DNA of 64,000 bases from Carnegiea gigantea (GCA_029747015.1 JAKOGI010000146.1:261001-325000), one strand, 5' to 3'; counted from the stretch's first letter, positions 11,705-23,689 are shown. The notes: generated from the letters alone by a model not told the origin. Translations and numbers: made by a program.

Positions 11705-13014
11705 TGTTTTTTTAGTGTACTTTTTGGGCAGGAGTATGAGTGGAAATTTGTTGTCCTCTGGGACGGTGTGGATATTAAATCCTAGATGTTTTTAGCCCTA
11801 ACTCTAACCCAGGGAAAACAATAAATGTCAGTAAATATGATTAATTAAACTAATTACTCACTATTCTTAATTTAAACATGACTAATAAATTAAACTAAAA
11901 CAAAATATAATTCACTAAATCAATACAGAACATCATCCTAACTAACAATAACTAGAAAAGCATCCAATTAACTAAGAAAACATTAAATTTACTAACTAAA
12001 AGAAGAGGGAGAAAAAGGAGTTATTAACCAAACTTAAATTTAAACATGATTAATCAAACTAAAATAAATTGTTGGAGCAAGTGAATGATGATTGGAGGTC
12101 GATTCTCTACTTGTTCTGGCTAATCACATTCGGCTACTACTAACTAACCCATTGAGAGCCAAAAAAAAAAAAATCAAACTTGTAAAAATAGATTTTCAAA
12201 CCCTAAGACCTAGGAGAGAGAATGAGCTTGAAATTTGTATGGTTAAAGAAAGAGAATGAGATATTAAGAGTAGATAAGAGCATAGAAATGTGATTAGGAA
12301 AGGGAGACACTAACTTCAATCCATAAACAAACAAAAGCATGTAAACTTAGGCATTACACTAGTAAATCAAACTCAACAAAGTAAGAACATGAATGAAAAC
12401 GAAGATTAAAGAGAGAGAAAGAAAGCTAATTGCATGAAAACTTCATTACTCATATAATGTGGCTACAAAATGAAACTAAATATACACTAATCTTTCCTAA
12501 ACCCTAACTTAAACTTTATTCTTAAAACCTAAATATTTTATCCTTATACAAATGGGAGAATGGGCTTTAAGTGGATCCTGACACAGCAAATTTGGTACGG
12601 TCGTGCCATATGACATGGGTAGACCGTGCCAACTTTATGGAATTTTGAACAGAAATAGAGCTAAAATAGGACTTTGCATAGGCACCTGGAACCATCTAGC
12701 ATTGGTAACCTTTGCCGCTTTGCACTGGTAACCCATACCAAATTTCTGTGATGTTCTTCTTTTTTGTTTCTCACACAATTTCTATGCTCATTGACTTGGC
12801 CTTGCTTCATGGTTATCCTAGGTTATCCTCCAAGAGTTTTCGAGTCAATGTGCCTAACATTTGGCATGCTTTGCATTGATTATCCACCATTTGAGCAACT
12901 ATGTTTATTACCTATAAATCCAATGAAACACTAATGAATAACATGATTTACCAACTATTTGAGCAAAATCTAAGTAGAATGAGGTGTAAAGTTCACGCAT
13001 ATTGCGCTCGAACA
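11705..13014 (-). repeat. 3' LTR of Ty3/gypsy element X
   Basis: 1310 bp with TG at 11705 and AACA ending at 13014. It aligns in direct orientation with 23076-23299 joined to 45916-46965. On the minus strand it starts TGTTCGAGCGC. The bases just inside it (13015 on) read on the minus strand as a GGTACAGGGGTATT purine-rich tract preceded by CTTGACGACAAGCAAAA. A near-identical CTTGAGGACAAGCAAA motif precedes the 3' LTR in many plant gypsy elements. Confidence 0.78.
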
Positions 13015-14640
13015 AATACCCCTGTACCAAGATTTTGCTTGTCGTCAAGCAAAACAAACTAAACTAGCTAAAAAGAAATGAAAAATAAGAAAAAGAAAAT
13101 CTTAACTCACTTTCATAGGAATCATAGCAGCATTGTAACATATGCAACAAAACCTTTAAATCCCTCGATTTCTCAAGTTGACGAGCGAGGTATCACGAGG
13201 GTTTTAAAATGAAATGCTGACAACAATCTTTTCAAAACATATCTAAGTCTCAAGAAGTACCTCGACTTCCATTTTTTCCACCCACACAATAATATGCGAT
13301 GATATTAACACCTTGGCGCACGTGCAAATGTGTATCAATCCTTATGAATAAAGTTGCTAACATTAACATGGTCCCATTTCCTTGCTTAATTGACTTCTGT
13401 GCTCCATTTTTTTTCCTTTTTCTTCTTTTTTTGAAGAATAATCCCACTTAACTTACAAATATTTAGGCCTTCCTTAAAAATAAATTTTATTAGATTGTGC
13501 AAAGCACTTATTTCATTACCCTAATGGATGTGTAATCAAGTAAAGTAGCATATATTCAAGCCAATTACAGATATGAAATAAAGATAGTGGCTTTGAACAT
13601 TGGTCCCCTGATTTTTATTCAAATTTTTAGGCTTTTTTCTTTTTCCCTTTTTTTTCATTATTTCAAGAACTTAGAAGGCAACTTCGATAAGCAAAAGGTT
13701 TTCATGTCAACTTAACAACAAGATCCAAAGAATTAGTGGTAAAGTTAGCAAGGTAGGCACAAAATCACACATATGATATGGGGTTGCTGTAAAAGATTGA
13801 ATCTACATCCTCGACTACACATCTCATCATGCAAACTTCATTTATGTATAACCCAATAACCTAACAATATGGAATCAATTACCAAAATAAGCACACAACC
13901 CCCCAAAAGATAAATAAAAATCATTTTGATTTTTTCAAAAATTTTGAAAAATATATACAAATAGGTACCGCACCCCCACAGCAAAACTCCACAATGTTCT
14001 TATTGTAAGAAATATGATGCCAAAAAGCAATCACATAAACAATCCAATCGCAAACCAACAACTCAAATCCACCAAATATATGCAAACCTATGACACTACC
14101 AACAAGTGAAAACCAAATAACTCCAACAAATATTCACAAAACAAAATATGCCACCAACAAGCACACATAAAACAAACACACAAATCAAACAAGGATAATC
14201 CCTACCATCTCGGCTCAACAAATCCCAAATTTCTCCTTAAAATTGATCACTCATAGAAAATCACAATCCTAGATATCCACAGCTATGTACAAAAAGAAAG
14301 AAAGAAAAGAAACAGTAGAACAGAGAAGAGTTGGAATGATCATACTAGGCTGAATATAGAATGTACCCACACTACGCCTCACTAAGATGACGATACGTGA
14401 GGATCAAGGAGCATCAGCCGCTCCTCTACAGATCAAGATCAAGGGAACCACTCAAATGTCATCAAAGCATGAAGAAGCTTATCGAATGTCTAAACACACA
14501 ACTTAGAAGCATGTAAGTAAGAGAACACAAGCACAATTGTATCAATGATATTCAATGCCTTAGAAACATCAAAAGAGTGATCAAAGCAAGTGGTCCACAT
14601 GATTTTTCTAGGCAAGTCCACTAGCTATGCACGAAAAGGG
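13015..14640 (-). other. 3' untranslated internal region of gypsy X
   Basis: Noncoding, A/T-rich and low in ORFs. The CTTGACGACAAGCAAAA motif lies at about 13030-13060. There is no recognisable pol. X therefore looks like a large nonautonomous (LARD-like) or internally deleted gypsy copy. Confidence 0.5.
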
Positions 14641-15282
14641 TAAATGGAGGAATTGTAGCCTGGAAGAGTACCTAGGAAAAGTTAACAATTTGGTACCTTA
14701 GTTTTGGTGCCTGAATTGTTTGATCCAAGAATCAGAATAGTGAACGTGTTGCTCCCTCTAGGTTTGAGAAAAATAACTTTCTGGTCTTTTTATTATTATT
14801 TTTGCTCAAAACTTTTATAACTTGTCAAATTTGACCCAAATGGGTTGCTTTTAGTAATTTTGCTTTTTTTGGGTTTTTTTTCAAGAAACATGCTTATTTT
14901 TGCACGATTTCACTTCTTATAATGACTTTACTGGTACTAGTTATCATAATCTACTACTTATATTATAATATTATTTTTTTGTGATTTTAGTCTAACCATG
15001 CTTAGCAAATTAGTAAAGCTTAATTAGAAAGCTTTGATCATTACTTGAACTTAATCGGCGGTAAACCCTAGCATTCCTCTAACTTCCAGTTTGCAAATAT
15101 TGCTAAGCTCAACCACACCTTCCTCATACTAGGCACAACATAGATCTTTTTTTGTTTCATATCTTAGACCATAGTCACTAATCAAGTTTTATAATTTAAA
15201 GGACAGTGAGACTTCAATCAAGAAATTATAATATTTAAGATATAAGATTCGATTGAATAACATTCCCTACTAGAAAAATTAT

Positions 15283-15288
15283 TTTATT
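15283..15288 (-). promoter_or_regulatory. viral poly(A) signal, copy 1
   Basis: AATAAA on the minus strand in a CTTTCAATAAAAT context shared with copy 2. Confidence 0.7.
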
Positions 15289-15448
15289 GAAAGCTTAAAA
15301 GTCAAAATATTACGAAGCAAAGATTTGAAAGGGACTTAAACTACTGAAATTATCAGAGATGCTTCGTCATAGGAAAATGGAGACTCCTAACTTCTCTTTT
15401 TTCTAAGTATGCTCAAATGACCATGTTTCTTCTCAGCATTCAGTCTCT

Positions 15449-15460
15449 CCTTTTATAGAG
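15449..15460 (-). promoter_or_regulatory. viral pregenomic promoter TATA box, copy 1
   Basis: The minus strand reads CTCTATAAAAGG, aligned with CTCTATAAAAGA in copy 2. The poly(A) signal follows about 165 nt downstream, the compact spacing used by caulimovirids to make a terminally redundant RNA. Confidence 0.75.
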
Positions 15461-15689
15461 GATATGGAACACATAGGATGCCCTAATGGCTATAGTACAT
15501 ACTGATATTTTCACATGACTATAGCTATCTTCACATGGCTACAGTGGATAGCATTATTTTACTAACTTAACACTTGGCAAAATAGTACAATACTGGAGCA
15601 ACAACCTTTGAGAGCCTTTAATGTTGACAATACTGGACATCTATGTCTTCATCTCTAATAATGTCTTCTAATTCATCATTATCCCGATA

Positions 15690-16480
15690 ATCATCAAAAT
15701 CTGCATCAAGTTGAAGATGATTTGCATCCATTTTTTAAATAATTCACGAAGATATTTCGTTCCTTTTTCTAGTAAGAATTTTTCAACTCTAACATCCAAG
15801 AGATAATCAAAAGTCTTCTAAAGTAGCTCCTTCTACTTTCATATATTTGCTAAAGTCATTAATAAATGAAGATAGTTTTCCTGCAATGCATTAGCGTTCT
15901 TCCTTATTTAATTAGTAACCACATTTGATGATAAATGTTGTACAAACTGATGCTTCTTGCTAAAACAGGATCACTAACTAATTCCTATCATTCTGAAAAC
16001 CATTCCTATCATTGATCATTGGGATCATCTAAATCAACTATTTGAGTAAGATAATGAGTTGGTTTGTCTTTTTCGTTTTTATACTCAATTATTGTACAAT
16101 GTACCACCACTCATGGGCTTCTATTGTATAGAATTTGTGCTAGATCATCAAGAGATGTAAAAATGGAATGGATCCTTCTACAGATGCGTTGTTGAAACTT
16201 AGTTAATCTTGAAAAAAAATTTGTACTTTGGATCTGGGATTTCCATGAGGTAAGCTACTTTTTCATATTCCCAGGCTTTCATGAGGGGCTCATCTGAAGA
16301 GATTGAATTTGCTAAAAAACTAACACCACCAACTCCAAAGCTATCGGGAAACTAGATTGTAGTAGCCCATAATTCCCAAATATCATAGGAATAATTATGA
16401 TAGTAGTCGATGCAGGCTGCATACCACACGTTGAACTATTTTTGTTCAATAGAGAAAAAAAACTGGCTAAGAAATAATTC
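15690..16480 (-). pseudogene. viral TAV-like 3' gene, copy 1
   Basis: The position after RT/RNase H and before the promoter, plus similarity to copy 2 (44000-44910), indicate the inclusion-body/translation-transactivator gene. It ends in an acidic tail (DDYRDNDELEDII-like) near 15700. No long frame survives, so the identity rests mainly on gene order. Confidence 0.5.
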
Positions 16481-16539
16481 GTAATGCAGGAGTCTCTCTT
16501 GTGCTTGTATGTTTAATAAATTCTTTTTTTATAAAACCG

Positions 16540-17680
16540 AGTATTCATTTATAATGAGTTCGAATAAGAAAATATTTTGGGGCTAAAAAGATTAAGAGCT
16601 ATTTGATCTCCCTTATGATTGTAAGGATTTCTTTTTCTATCGTGGGATAGCTGTATTATGCTTCATTAAAACTTCCACTGCAATATTTGTAGAGTTTTTC
16701 TCCTTCTTTGATTTTGAGTATTACAATCTATTACTTATTGCTCGCATTTGTCTCAAGAATTAAATCACTTCCTTCATTGGGCAAATTAAGAACATGAAGA
16801 TTTTTATATATCTTTTTGAAGTTTTAAACACTCTGTGAATCACTACGGGCCTATGTCCAATTTACTTCTTTCTTGAGTTTTTACTGCAATAGCTTTCTTA
16901 ATGTGGCTAGATCTTTCATGAAATCTAAATTAAGCATAGGTAAGACATTCAAGAAACCTTTCTAATTGCTTCCTATCTTCAATATTTTCATGAAAATTTT
17001 CTATCTTCTTTAGAATATGCTTTTGTAGAATGATTTGTTCAACTTTTTATCTCTAGGCCTAAAAACTCAATTTCTCATTCAATATGAATGCACTTGTTCT
17101 TACTAAAGATAATACCATGATCAATTTATCCTTGGGTGATAGCTAGGACATTATCTTTGTGTTGTTCTATGGTCTTAAAAAAGACAAGGATATCATCGAT
17201 GTAAACTAAACAACAGTGATTAAGATCTTTGAAGATGTTATCCATTCTTCTTTGAAATATTTAAGATGCATTTTTTAGACCAAATGGCATTACTATCCAG
17301 TCATAACATCCTCTAGTGGCCCTAAAAGCAGTTAATGGAATGCTTTTTTCATCCACTTTAATTTACTAGTATTCGTTTTTGCAATCCATTTTCGAGAACT
17401 AATAGGCTCCTTGAATTCTATTAAAAAGGATTATTTTGTTAGGAATATAATAACCATCAAAGACAGTATTATCATTAAGATTTTTATAATTGATTACGAT
17501 TCTAGCTTTTTCTTTTTTTTCTTCGGCATGATTTCTTACTATGAAAGCGGAACTGGTGTGAGGACTCTTACTATTCCTGAACAACCCTTTATCCCAAAGT
17601 TCTTTGATTTGTTTATGTTGGATATCCGGGTGTGTGTGCACCGTTTATTTGACTCAAATAATAGCGCTGGGATTTAATAA
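16540..17680 (-). pseudogene. viral reverse transcriptase / RNase H, copy 1
   Basis: The open part (17641-17399) has QIKELWDKGL, SKSPHTSSAF and ARIVINYKNLND, the RT fingers signature of Caulimoviridae. The YIDD catalytic box is at 17203-17192, preceded by MPFGLKNA. RKQLERFL near 16960 marks the connection domain. An RNase H segment shared with copy 2 (FNEGEKLYKYC-like) lies near 16700. Several stops are present. Confidence 0.88.
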
Positions 17681-17969
17681 AGTAATCTTTGTAAATGTCT
17701 TATCTTTATCCCAAACTTTTAGAGGATTATCATAGTAGAGTTCTTTGCATAATTTCTTTTGTTGTCTAACAATATGCTCTTTAATAGATAATTCAAGCAG
17801 TGAGATAATCAGTGCTATTTTACATTGTGTCAGCATTACCTTCTCACCACACGAGTTGTAAACTCAATTTTTTAATGAGTGTAAGCCTTACTTAACTTTT
17901 CAATGGGAACTGAGTGACCATTAATTATAAATATTATTTGATTTATGGTCTATGTGCATAGAGAATACA

Positions 17970-18235
17970 GCCTCTAAAACTTATTTCCAATAGTCATGTT
18001 ATGATAGGATTGATCAGTAGCCCATAGAACTGGTTTAATGTATTGGACTTCTCCTATTTCTATAGTTAACCCTTCTATGGCCTCCTTGTGGCCCATTATG
18101 CTATTGTTAGCTATCCTTATTTGTAAATGATTCTTAGCTTTCTTCCACATGAATTTTGACAATAAAGACCCTTTTTCAAAACAAACAGAACAACCACTAT
18201 CTATTTAGGCACATAATTCACATTTATTATATCAC
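17970..18235 (-). pseudogene. viral aspartic protease, copy 1 (active-site triad kept)
   Basis: A DSG triad with following CSVCF is encoded at 18193-18201 on the minus strand. Then come KFMWKKAKN and the second-lobe PVLWATDQ and IGNKF motifs (to about 17974). A stop sits just before the triad. The family cleaves the viral polyproteins. Confidence 0.8.
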
Positions 18236-18599
18236 TCTAAACATACAATTATTAGGATATAGATTCTATTAGGATTTGTATTGGTGACTTCATAATATAT
18301 CCTCATGGTCATATTTTTGACTGATTCATCCTCATAGATTGGCTCACTAACAGTTCTTGTTTTATACCCCATGACTTCCAGATCTAGACTCATACCTGGG
18401 TCTACACTGTATCTTACATATTTAAAACTCATTCTACTTATTTCACTAGTTTCGATAATTGTATCATCTTCCTTAAGTTCTTCTTTAGCTGATGAAGTCC
18501 GTTCTCCCTATTCTGATGTTGTACTCATGCTTCCTAATAATTGGGGCATAATGGTAATTTTATCATTCTCATCAATTTTTATCACATTTTTCTTATTAA

Positions 18600-19188
18600 T
18601 TTTTGTGGAATTGACAAAGCTAGATATCTAAGATCTATCGATTTTATTTCATACAAATTAGACTTTGTCCTTTAAATCTTTTGCATTGGAGTAGCACTTT
18701 CAAATTTTTATGGCTCTATCATTGTTACCTTAGTTTTTGGATCTATGGTATTATCTTTTGTAGACTATTTTCCAAAATATCCTTAATAGATATCCTCCTC
18801 TTTTTATATTCATTCCAACTGTTTTTATCTTAAGGGATTGGAAGTTTTTGGCAAATTTATTTTTTTATGCTAACATAATATCTAGATCTGCAATTGAATC
18901 TTACTGATCCATTACATAGATTGGTTTTCATCCTATGATAATTTGATTATTAAATCTGATATGTCTGATATCACAAAGGAAAGTATAAAGATTAACATCT
19001 TTACCATAACATTATAATGGAGTAATATGAATTTGGACACTTCCAACATAGATGTACTTGCACTTTCTATCTTTGTTATGCTTACGGATGTTTTTCCAAT
19101 TAATAAGATAAACTTCTCCCACATCATACCCACAATCTTTTTTCTCTAGGCCTTCTTCCATTATTTCATATATGTACTTACTCTTTAG
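18600..19188 (-). pseudogene. viral movement protein, copy 1
   Basis: The minus strand carries YDVGEVYLINW, KHNKDRK.KYIYVGSVQI, LYTFLCDIRHIRFN and a KIKTVGMNIKRGGY block, equal to the 30K-superfamily movement-protein core of caulimovirids. It follows, rather than precedes, the capsid. Several stops and a frame change near 19000 break it. The family acts at plasmodesmata. Confidence 0.75.
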
Positions 19189-19458
19189 TTAAAAAATGGA
19201 TTTTTTGTAGATTATGTCTTCTTCATTTTCATTATCTACAACAAATTCTTCTCCTTGAAGATCATAAAGACTAATTGAACTACTTTTCATTGAAATGCTA
19301 GTTTCTTCATAATCACTTTCTTCATATTCATCTTCTGCTATAATCTCAACAATTCCCTCATTGTTTTTCAGGGCTAGATTTAACGCTTCATCCTCGCTAA
19401 GTACAAAATAGTCCAGACTTTCCAAGGTTTTAATAAGTTTGTTATCATTCATATTTTT
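19189..19458 (-). pseudogene. acidic capsid C-terminal linker, copy 1
   Basis: The open reading frame that starts at 19518 in the zinc knuckle continues into an Asp/Glu/Ser-rich tract (AEDEYEESDYEET, then ENEEDIIY). Acidic tails on capsid precursors are usual in this virus family. CCCTC at 19355-19359 marks the intact equivalent of the gypsy target in copy 2. Confidence 0.75.
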
Positions 19459-19459
19459 G

Positions 19460-20640
19460 CATTTGTTTTCGTAATGATCTACTTCTCCCCATGTCCAACA
19501 CTTCCAATTATTTTTCATGATAGGACAATAAGCAGCTTTCCTAAAAAATCTTTATTTTTTAGGGTTTCGTTCATTGTAATATTTTCTTTTATATTTCTCT
19601 CCCCTTTGCTTATTAAAGCTCTTTTTCTTATGAAGTTTTCTTTTTCTTCTTCTTTTAAGTTCTTTTCCGCATTTGTGAGGAGGATCCCAACAAGTTAAAA
19701 ACTGTTTCTTCATTTTCTTTTGCTTTTGGAGATCAAGGCATTGATCACTGACTCATTTCCTTAAATATGAGATTCTTGAGCCAAGGGTATCAATAACATC
19801 TACTTTTTTAAGCCATGCAATGTACTTTTAATTAATTATGGAATTTAACAGATATGGTAATTTATCATAGAACATACTAAGATTAGTTTCATTATGCAAA
19901 AATTTGTAATAAGATTGACTAAATTCAACAATATAATTTTCCAGACATCTCATATGTCACAACTCTATATTATTAATCTTTGTTTGTCATTCTCTAGCTT
20001 TTTCTTCAGAATCAAGCTTAGCTTCGATAAACTCAGTTGTAATTTTCTTACATAAATTTTTAAACATTATAGTTGGCATTTCCATTATTCTTAGTTCATT
20101 TTTACTGTCCTCATTTAATGAATCATACCAGTCAGCTCTAGTGTCAAAAAAGCCATGCTTGATATAATTTAGAAAATTTACAGGAGTCCATGTAGTATTT
20201 AGTTTTAGAACACTATTTATGCCTTTTTTCTAATGTTCAAATATTTCTTCTCCATTACAAGCTCCATTGATGTTTAAGATGCATCGTGTTTGACTGATTG
20301 GGGTAAGACCAATTTCTTCAAAGGTCGTGATTTTAAGATAAACCCAAAGGAAAAGTATTCTCCAATTTATGTTAAGTAGATTGGACTCACTTTCGTCTAT
20401 GTTAAGTTATTCTCCAATGTCGTTAATCTCATCATCAAATACCATTTTGCTATATTTTTTAATCCATTTTCTTTCTAATTTCTTCTAAATATACAACATT
20501 AAGATCTTTTACTTTAATTAGATGCATCTGTTGGTATATTTCTTCTTTTAGTTGGGCATTATTTGTCTCTTCATTATTATTAGATAATACGTCTTGTTTA
20601 TCAACTATTGCGCCCAAGATTTTGTTTAATCATTCTGGGT
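19460..20640 (-). pseudogene. viral capsid region, copy 1
   Basis: Capsid-like blocks include TTWTPVNFLNYIKHG (about 20195-20150), IMFKNLCKKI (about 20070) and a LENYIVEFSQSYYKF region (about 19950-19900), matching copy 2. It ends in a nucleic-acid-binding knuckle at about 19500-19460, where the second Cys of Cx2Cx4Hx4C is replaced by Trp (CWTWGEVDHYENKC). Stops and shifts occur between blocks. It carries the undisturbed target sites for the hAT and gypsy insertions that broke copy 2. Confidence 0.78.
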
Positions 20641-20839
20641 TTTGTTCTTTCAAACACATTTTATAGTTCTTCAATATTATACGGCTTATACTACATCCTC
20701 TTCTTCTTTCTATGCCTTCTCAGATGATTTTTCAGTTGATTCTTCTCCTACTTCTTTTTGAATTTTTATATCATGCAAAGGAAACAGATTTTTTTGGAGG
20801 GATTTTGGATATTTATGCTGAAATAGAGCACTAATACTT

Positions 20840-21060
20840 AGATTTTCCACTATGTCTAATCTCGGTAACTAAAGAAAGATGGTTACAAACAATTACTTCT
20901 TAATCTCCTTAACTTCACTCTTAATTGTAGCTAATTTAGCCTTTAATTCTAAAACCACATTAGTGATATAGTTTAATTAAGAGGCTACTGAAGTAATTTC
21001 TTCTAGCGAGTGAACAATATGTGAATAATTAGGAGTAGGGCAAGTAGATGATTATTCAAG
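20840..21060 (-). pseudogene. viral coiled-coil N-terminal region, copy 1
   Basis: The minus frames give a Leu/Lys/Glu-rich heptad-like stretch (VLELKAKLA, then IKSEVKEIKK) broken by stops. The same stretch is present in copy 2 at about 23720-23800. Position and coiled-coil character suggest a virion-associated or capsid-N-terminal function, but the family cannot be fixed. Confidence 0.5.
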
Positions 21061-21111
21061 CATTAAATACAATTAATTAGCTTAATTACCTTAATTATTT
21101 TGGATCACGTG

Positions 21112-21123
21112 GCTCTAATACCA
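21112..21123 (-). other. viral tRNA-Met primer-binding site, copy 1
   Basis: The minus strand reads TGGTATTAGAGC, one base from the canonical TGGTATCAGAGC. Virus homology between the copies starts only about 30-40 nt upstream. Confidence 0.85.
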
Positions 21124-21150
21124 TATGAAAGAGGGCCTCGAGTAGTACTG

Positions 21151-23051
21151 ATGAGCAGAATTTTGCATGCACAAATTGAAAATTTTTGAAGGTAAGTTTT
21201 CAAGGATTTTGATTAAATTTGCAAATGTGAAACGTTTCAGAAAATATATAAAATGTTCAATAGTGATTTGTCCCCCCAAAGGTTTATTACAAAATAATTC
21301 AATGGTCATGACAGTTAGCTTTTAGAAAAGTTGGTCTTGTAAATTAATACACCAAAGTTCGATGATCCCAAATTTAAATGTAAGGCAGCAAATAACATCA
21401 AGCATATTCTCCTTAAGCATATCAAAAAAATTTATCCACATGGCCCAAATCCAAACTAAGGTCACACATCACATAATAGTCCGTGGGTCTAGAAGAATGA
21501 TGCTCAGGGGAAGGAGAGGGTGATGAATAAGTGAAGGAAGTAAGGATCAAGTCAAGAGGGTTGGGGGACATATATTCAACAAGCTAAAGACAAGTTGGGG
21601 GAACCTCACGCACAAGCATCCCATATGACACCCATAAGGCTGTCTCCTCAACTATACACTCCTTCTCATGATTATTGCAGTCATACCATTCATCACACTC
21701 ATGATCATGTACAAGTAGGTTTTTTTAAAACAAAATTTATTGTAATTTGGGATGCTTCTAAAGACAAAAAATTAATTTAAAAAAAGGGAACAAATGGTGA
21801 CAAATGGGAGACAAATTATCCATCGTTGCAAATTTTTTTTTAAAATGACAGTGGGCTGACAACGGAATCATAATTGTGTCGCCGATGGCGACCGAATGCA
21901 GACTCCATCACCCACTTCATGCCTTTAGTTCTCGCCATCTCTACGTATCTGTCATCGATTTCGTCGCTCAACGATGACCTAAAATGTGACATTTTCTTCC
22001 GTTGCCAATTCCAATCACTGAGTTCAAAAATTCGTTGCTGAATTACCATTTTCCAATCCGTCTCCATACGGCCTTTTTTTGTAGTGCACTGGCAACACTT
22101 TCATATTCCTCACTCTTGTTGAGCTCTTCTGAGGAAGCTGTAGGACTAAGAAGGTTAGGGATAATCAGGACATCCTCGGGGGTGTCCATAGAAAGCTAGT
22201 GTCAAAGAGAGAAGCACATACAAAAGAAGGTGAAGATATGTCATAATTTCCCTCAAAGTCACATGAAGGACCATCAATGTGAAATTCATGACTCAAACGG
22301 GGATACAACTCAAAATCCTTCCCCACCTTAAGGTCGGTTTCATGCAAGACAGGCACAATTCTCTCTACATGGTTGTTAACCAACTCAGAGAATTGGTCTA
22401 CAAGTGTCTTGTCATGATCTCCATGGAATCTCTGTAGTTTTTCATTTCTTACTCAGGTTGCTCAAGTCTAGAGTCCATAGAAATAACATAAGGACAAGAG
22501 TTGGTGTCATGGTCGAATGTTTCAGAAAAGTCACAAAGAGGGGAACATATCTGAGGATTGAGAGGAATGGGGTATAAGATTGTACAAGTTGTTCCTTATA
22601 ATATGATTTTGTATGAAAAGCACATGGAATGAGCGAAGATATCTTGGAGGCACAACTAACTTCCTCAAACTTATAAGTATTACTAACTAATCATTCAAAA
22701 CATATCACGAGCTTCATCTATATTTTTGGAATGAAAACCCCTATACTCCGAAAGGGTGCGGGTTTCACAATTCACACCCTCATTAGCAACACCCAAAATT
22801 TCTCACTTCCTATATGAATAACTGTAATAAGCACACTGAGCAAGATAAGCATTTAAACGATCCCAATAATGGTGAAACAGTTCTTGCCTATATTGTGGAA
22901 AATGAAAATTGTCATTTTTTAAAATTTTCAAATTTCTTAATTTTTAGGGACTTCTTGTTTTTAAACACACATGAGCAAGTTAACACAAAAACATCACTTA
23001 ACTAAATACAAAAGGGCTAAGAAAAACACAAAGTGACTAACTTTCACACCA
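21151..23051 (-). other. internal/leader region of gypsy X, unrecognised coding traces
   Basis: This stretch lies between virus copy 1 and the X primer site. The minus strand has short acidic open segments (for example 22383-22165, with DFELYPRLSHEFHIDG) interrupted by stops. They could be remnants of a gag-like or extra ORF but match no family I know. A CACTA-like end is embedded at 21780-22086. Confidence 0.4.
21780..22086 (-). mobile_element. truncated CACTA-type transposon end
   Basis: From 22086 the minus strand reads CACTACAAAAAAAGGCC, a textbook CACTA terminus. It is followed by GACGGA and GCGACG subterminal words. No second CACTACAA end was found to the left, so only one end remains. 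Confidence 0.65.
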
Positions 23052-23075
23052 CCGTCCCCAACAACAACGACAATA
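23052..23075 (-). other. primer-binding site of gypsy X, tRNA-Asp type, C-to-T decayed
   Basis: The minus strand just downstream of the LTR reads TTGTCGTTGTTGTTGGGGA. The common plant gypsy site is TTGGCGCCGTTGCCGGGGA. Four of the five differences are C-to-T; the other is G-to-T. This identifies the adjoining LTR as the 5' LTR on the minus strand. Confidence 0.7.
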
Positions 23076-23299
23076 TGTTGGTGTAGTTTTTGAACAGTAG
23101 TAAGGGTGGAAATTTGTCATCCTCTAGGACGGTGTGGCAATTAAGTCACTGGCTATTTTTGCCCCAACTCTAACCTAAGGAAAGTTATAAATGTCACCAA
23201 GTATGATTAATTAAACTAATTTCTCCTCAATCCTAATTTAAACATGATTAACTTCACTAAATTACAACAACGAATAATTCAAAAAATCAAAACAAAACA
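23076..23299 (-). repeat. 5' LTR of gypsy X, distal (U5-side) part
   Basis: It matches 11705-11932 (GACGGTGTGG, then TATGATTAATTAAACTAAT). It stops at ACAAAACA (23292-23299), where the foldback element entered. The LTR resumes at 45916. Confidence 0.82.
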
Positions 23300-23510
23300 G
23301 AAGTTAATTCACAAGTACCCTGACGAATGCAACATTAATAATTCTAGGCTTGAGTTTGTGGAATGAATATTTTAGTACCTCGAAGTTTAGGGACCAATTT
23401 TTTAGGTACCTCCCTATTTTTTTGACCCCTTAAACTTTTGAAATGAGTATTTTTAACCCCAAACCTTAAAAACTTACTTTTAAAAATTTTAATATGTACA
23501 TGTGTAATTT
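23300..23510 (+). mobile_element. left arm of a foldback/MITE-like element
   Basis: It starts AAGTTAATTCACAAGTACC and shares an inverted match with the right arm (45690-45915), including AGTACCCTGACGAATG here against AGTACCTTGACGTATG there. The duplication ACAAAACA flanks both arms. Tandem AATTTTTTAGGTACC-like words follow. The arm runs up to the start of the virus sequence. Confidence 0.68.
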
Positions 23511-23544
23511 CTCTCATAAGTTCTACTCCTGGCCTTCTTTCAAT

Positions 23545-23556
23545 TGGTATCAAAGT
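23545..23556 (+). other. viral tRNA-Met primer-binding site, copy 2
   Basis: TGGTATCAAAGT, aligned with TGGTATTAGAGC of copy 1. It sits about 35 nt inside the left edge of virus homology. Confidence 0.82.
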
Positions 23557-23689
23557 CATATGGTCAAAAATAATTAAGATAATTAAAATTAATTAATAGT
23601 TAATCAAGTTAATTAGTGCTATTCTGGAAGGAACCACCTGTCCTGCTACGAATTACTCGCATATTGTGCATCACCAGAACGAACCACTT

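Larger units (their letters stand above)
14850..21150 (-). mobile_element. endogenous pararetrovirus copy 1 (Caulimoviridae), near genome length, defective
   Basis: On the minus strand the order is leader and tRNA-Met PBS (21123), coiled-coil region, capsid, zinc finger with acidic linker, movement protein, protease, RT and RNase H, TAV-like region, TATA box (15460) and poly(A) signal (15288). It is about 6.3 kb and is homologous along its length to the plus-strand copy 2. Capsid before movement protein is the order known for cavemoviruses and solendoviruses, unlike badna-, petu- or caulimoviruses. Stops and frameshifts are spread throughout, so this is a fossil. It appears to lie within the internal region of gypsy X. 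Confidence 0.88.

Noticed and set aside
13250..13447. Lys-rich 65-codon minus-strand frame
   Set aside because: Arises from a T-rich tract in the 3' UTR of gypsy X; no similarity or context.
21112..21123. tRNA gene
   Set aside because: Only the short 3'-complement of initiator tRNA-Met is present, as expected of a primer-binding site; no cloverleaf.
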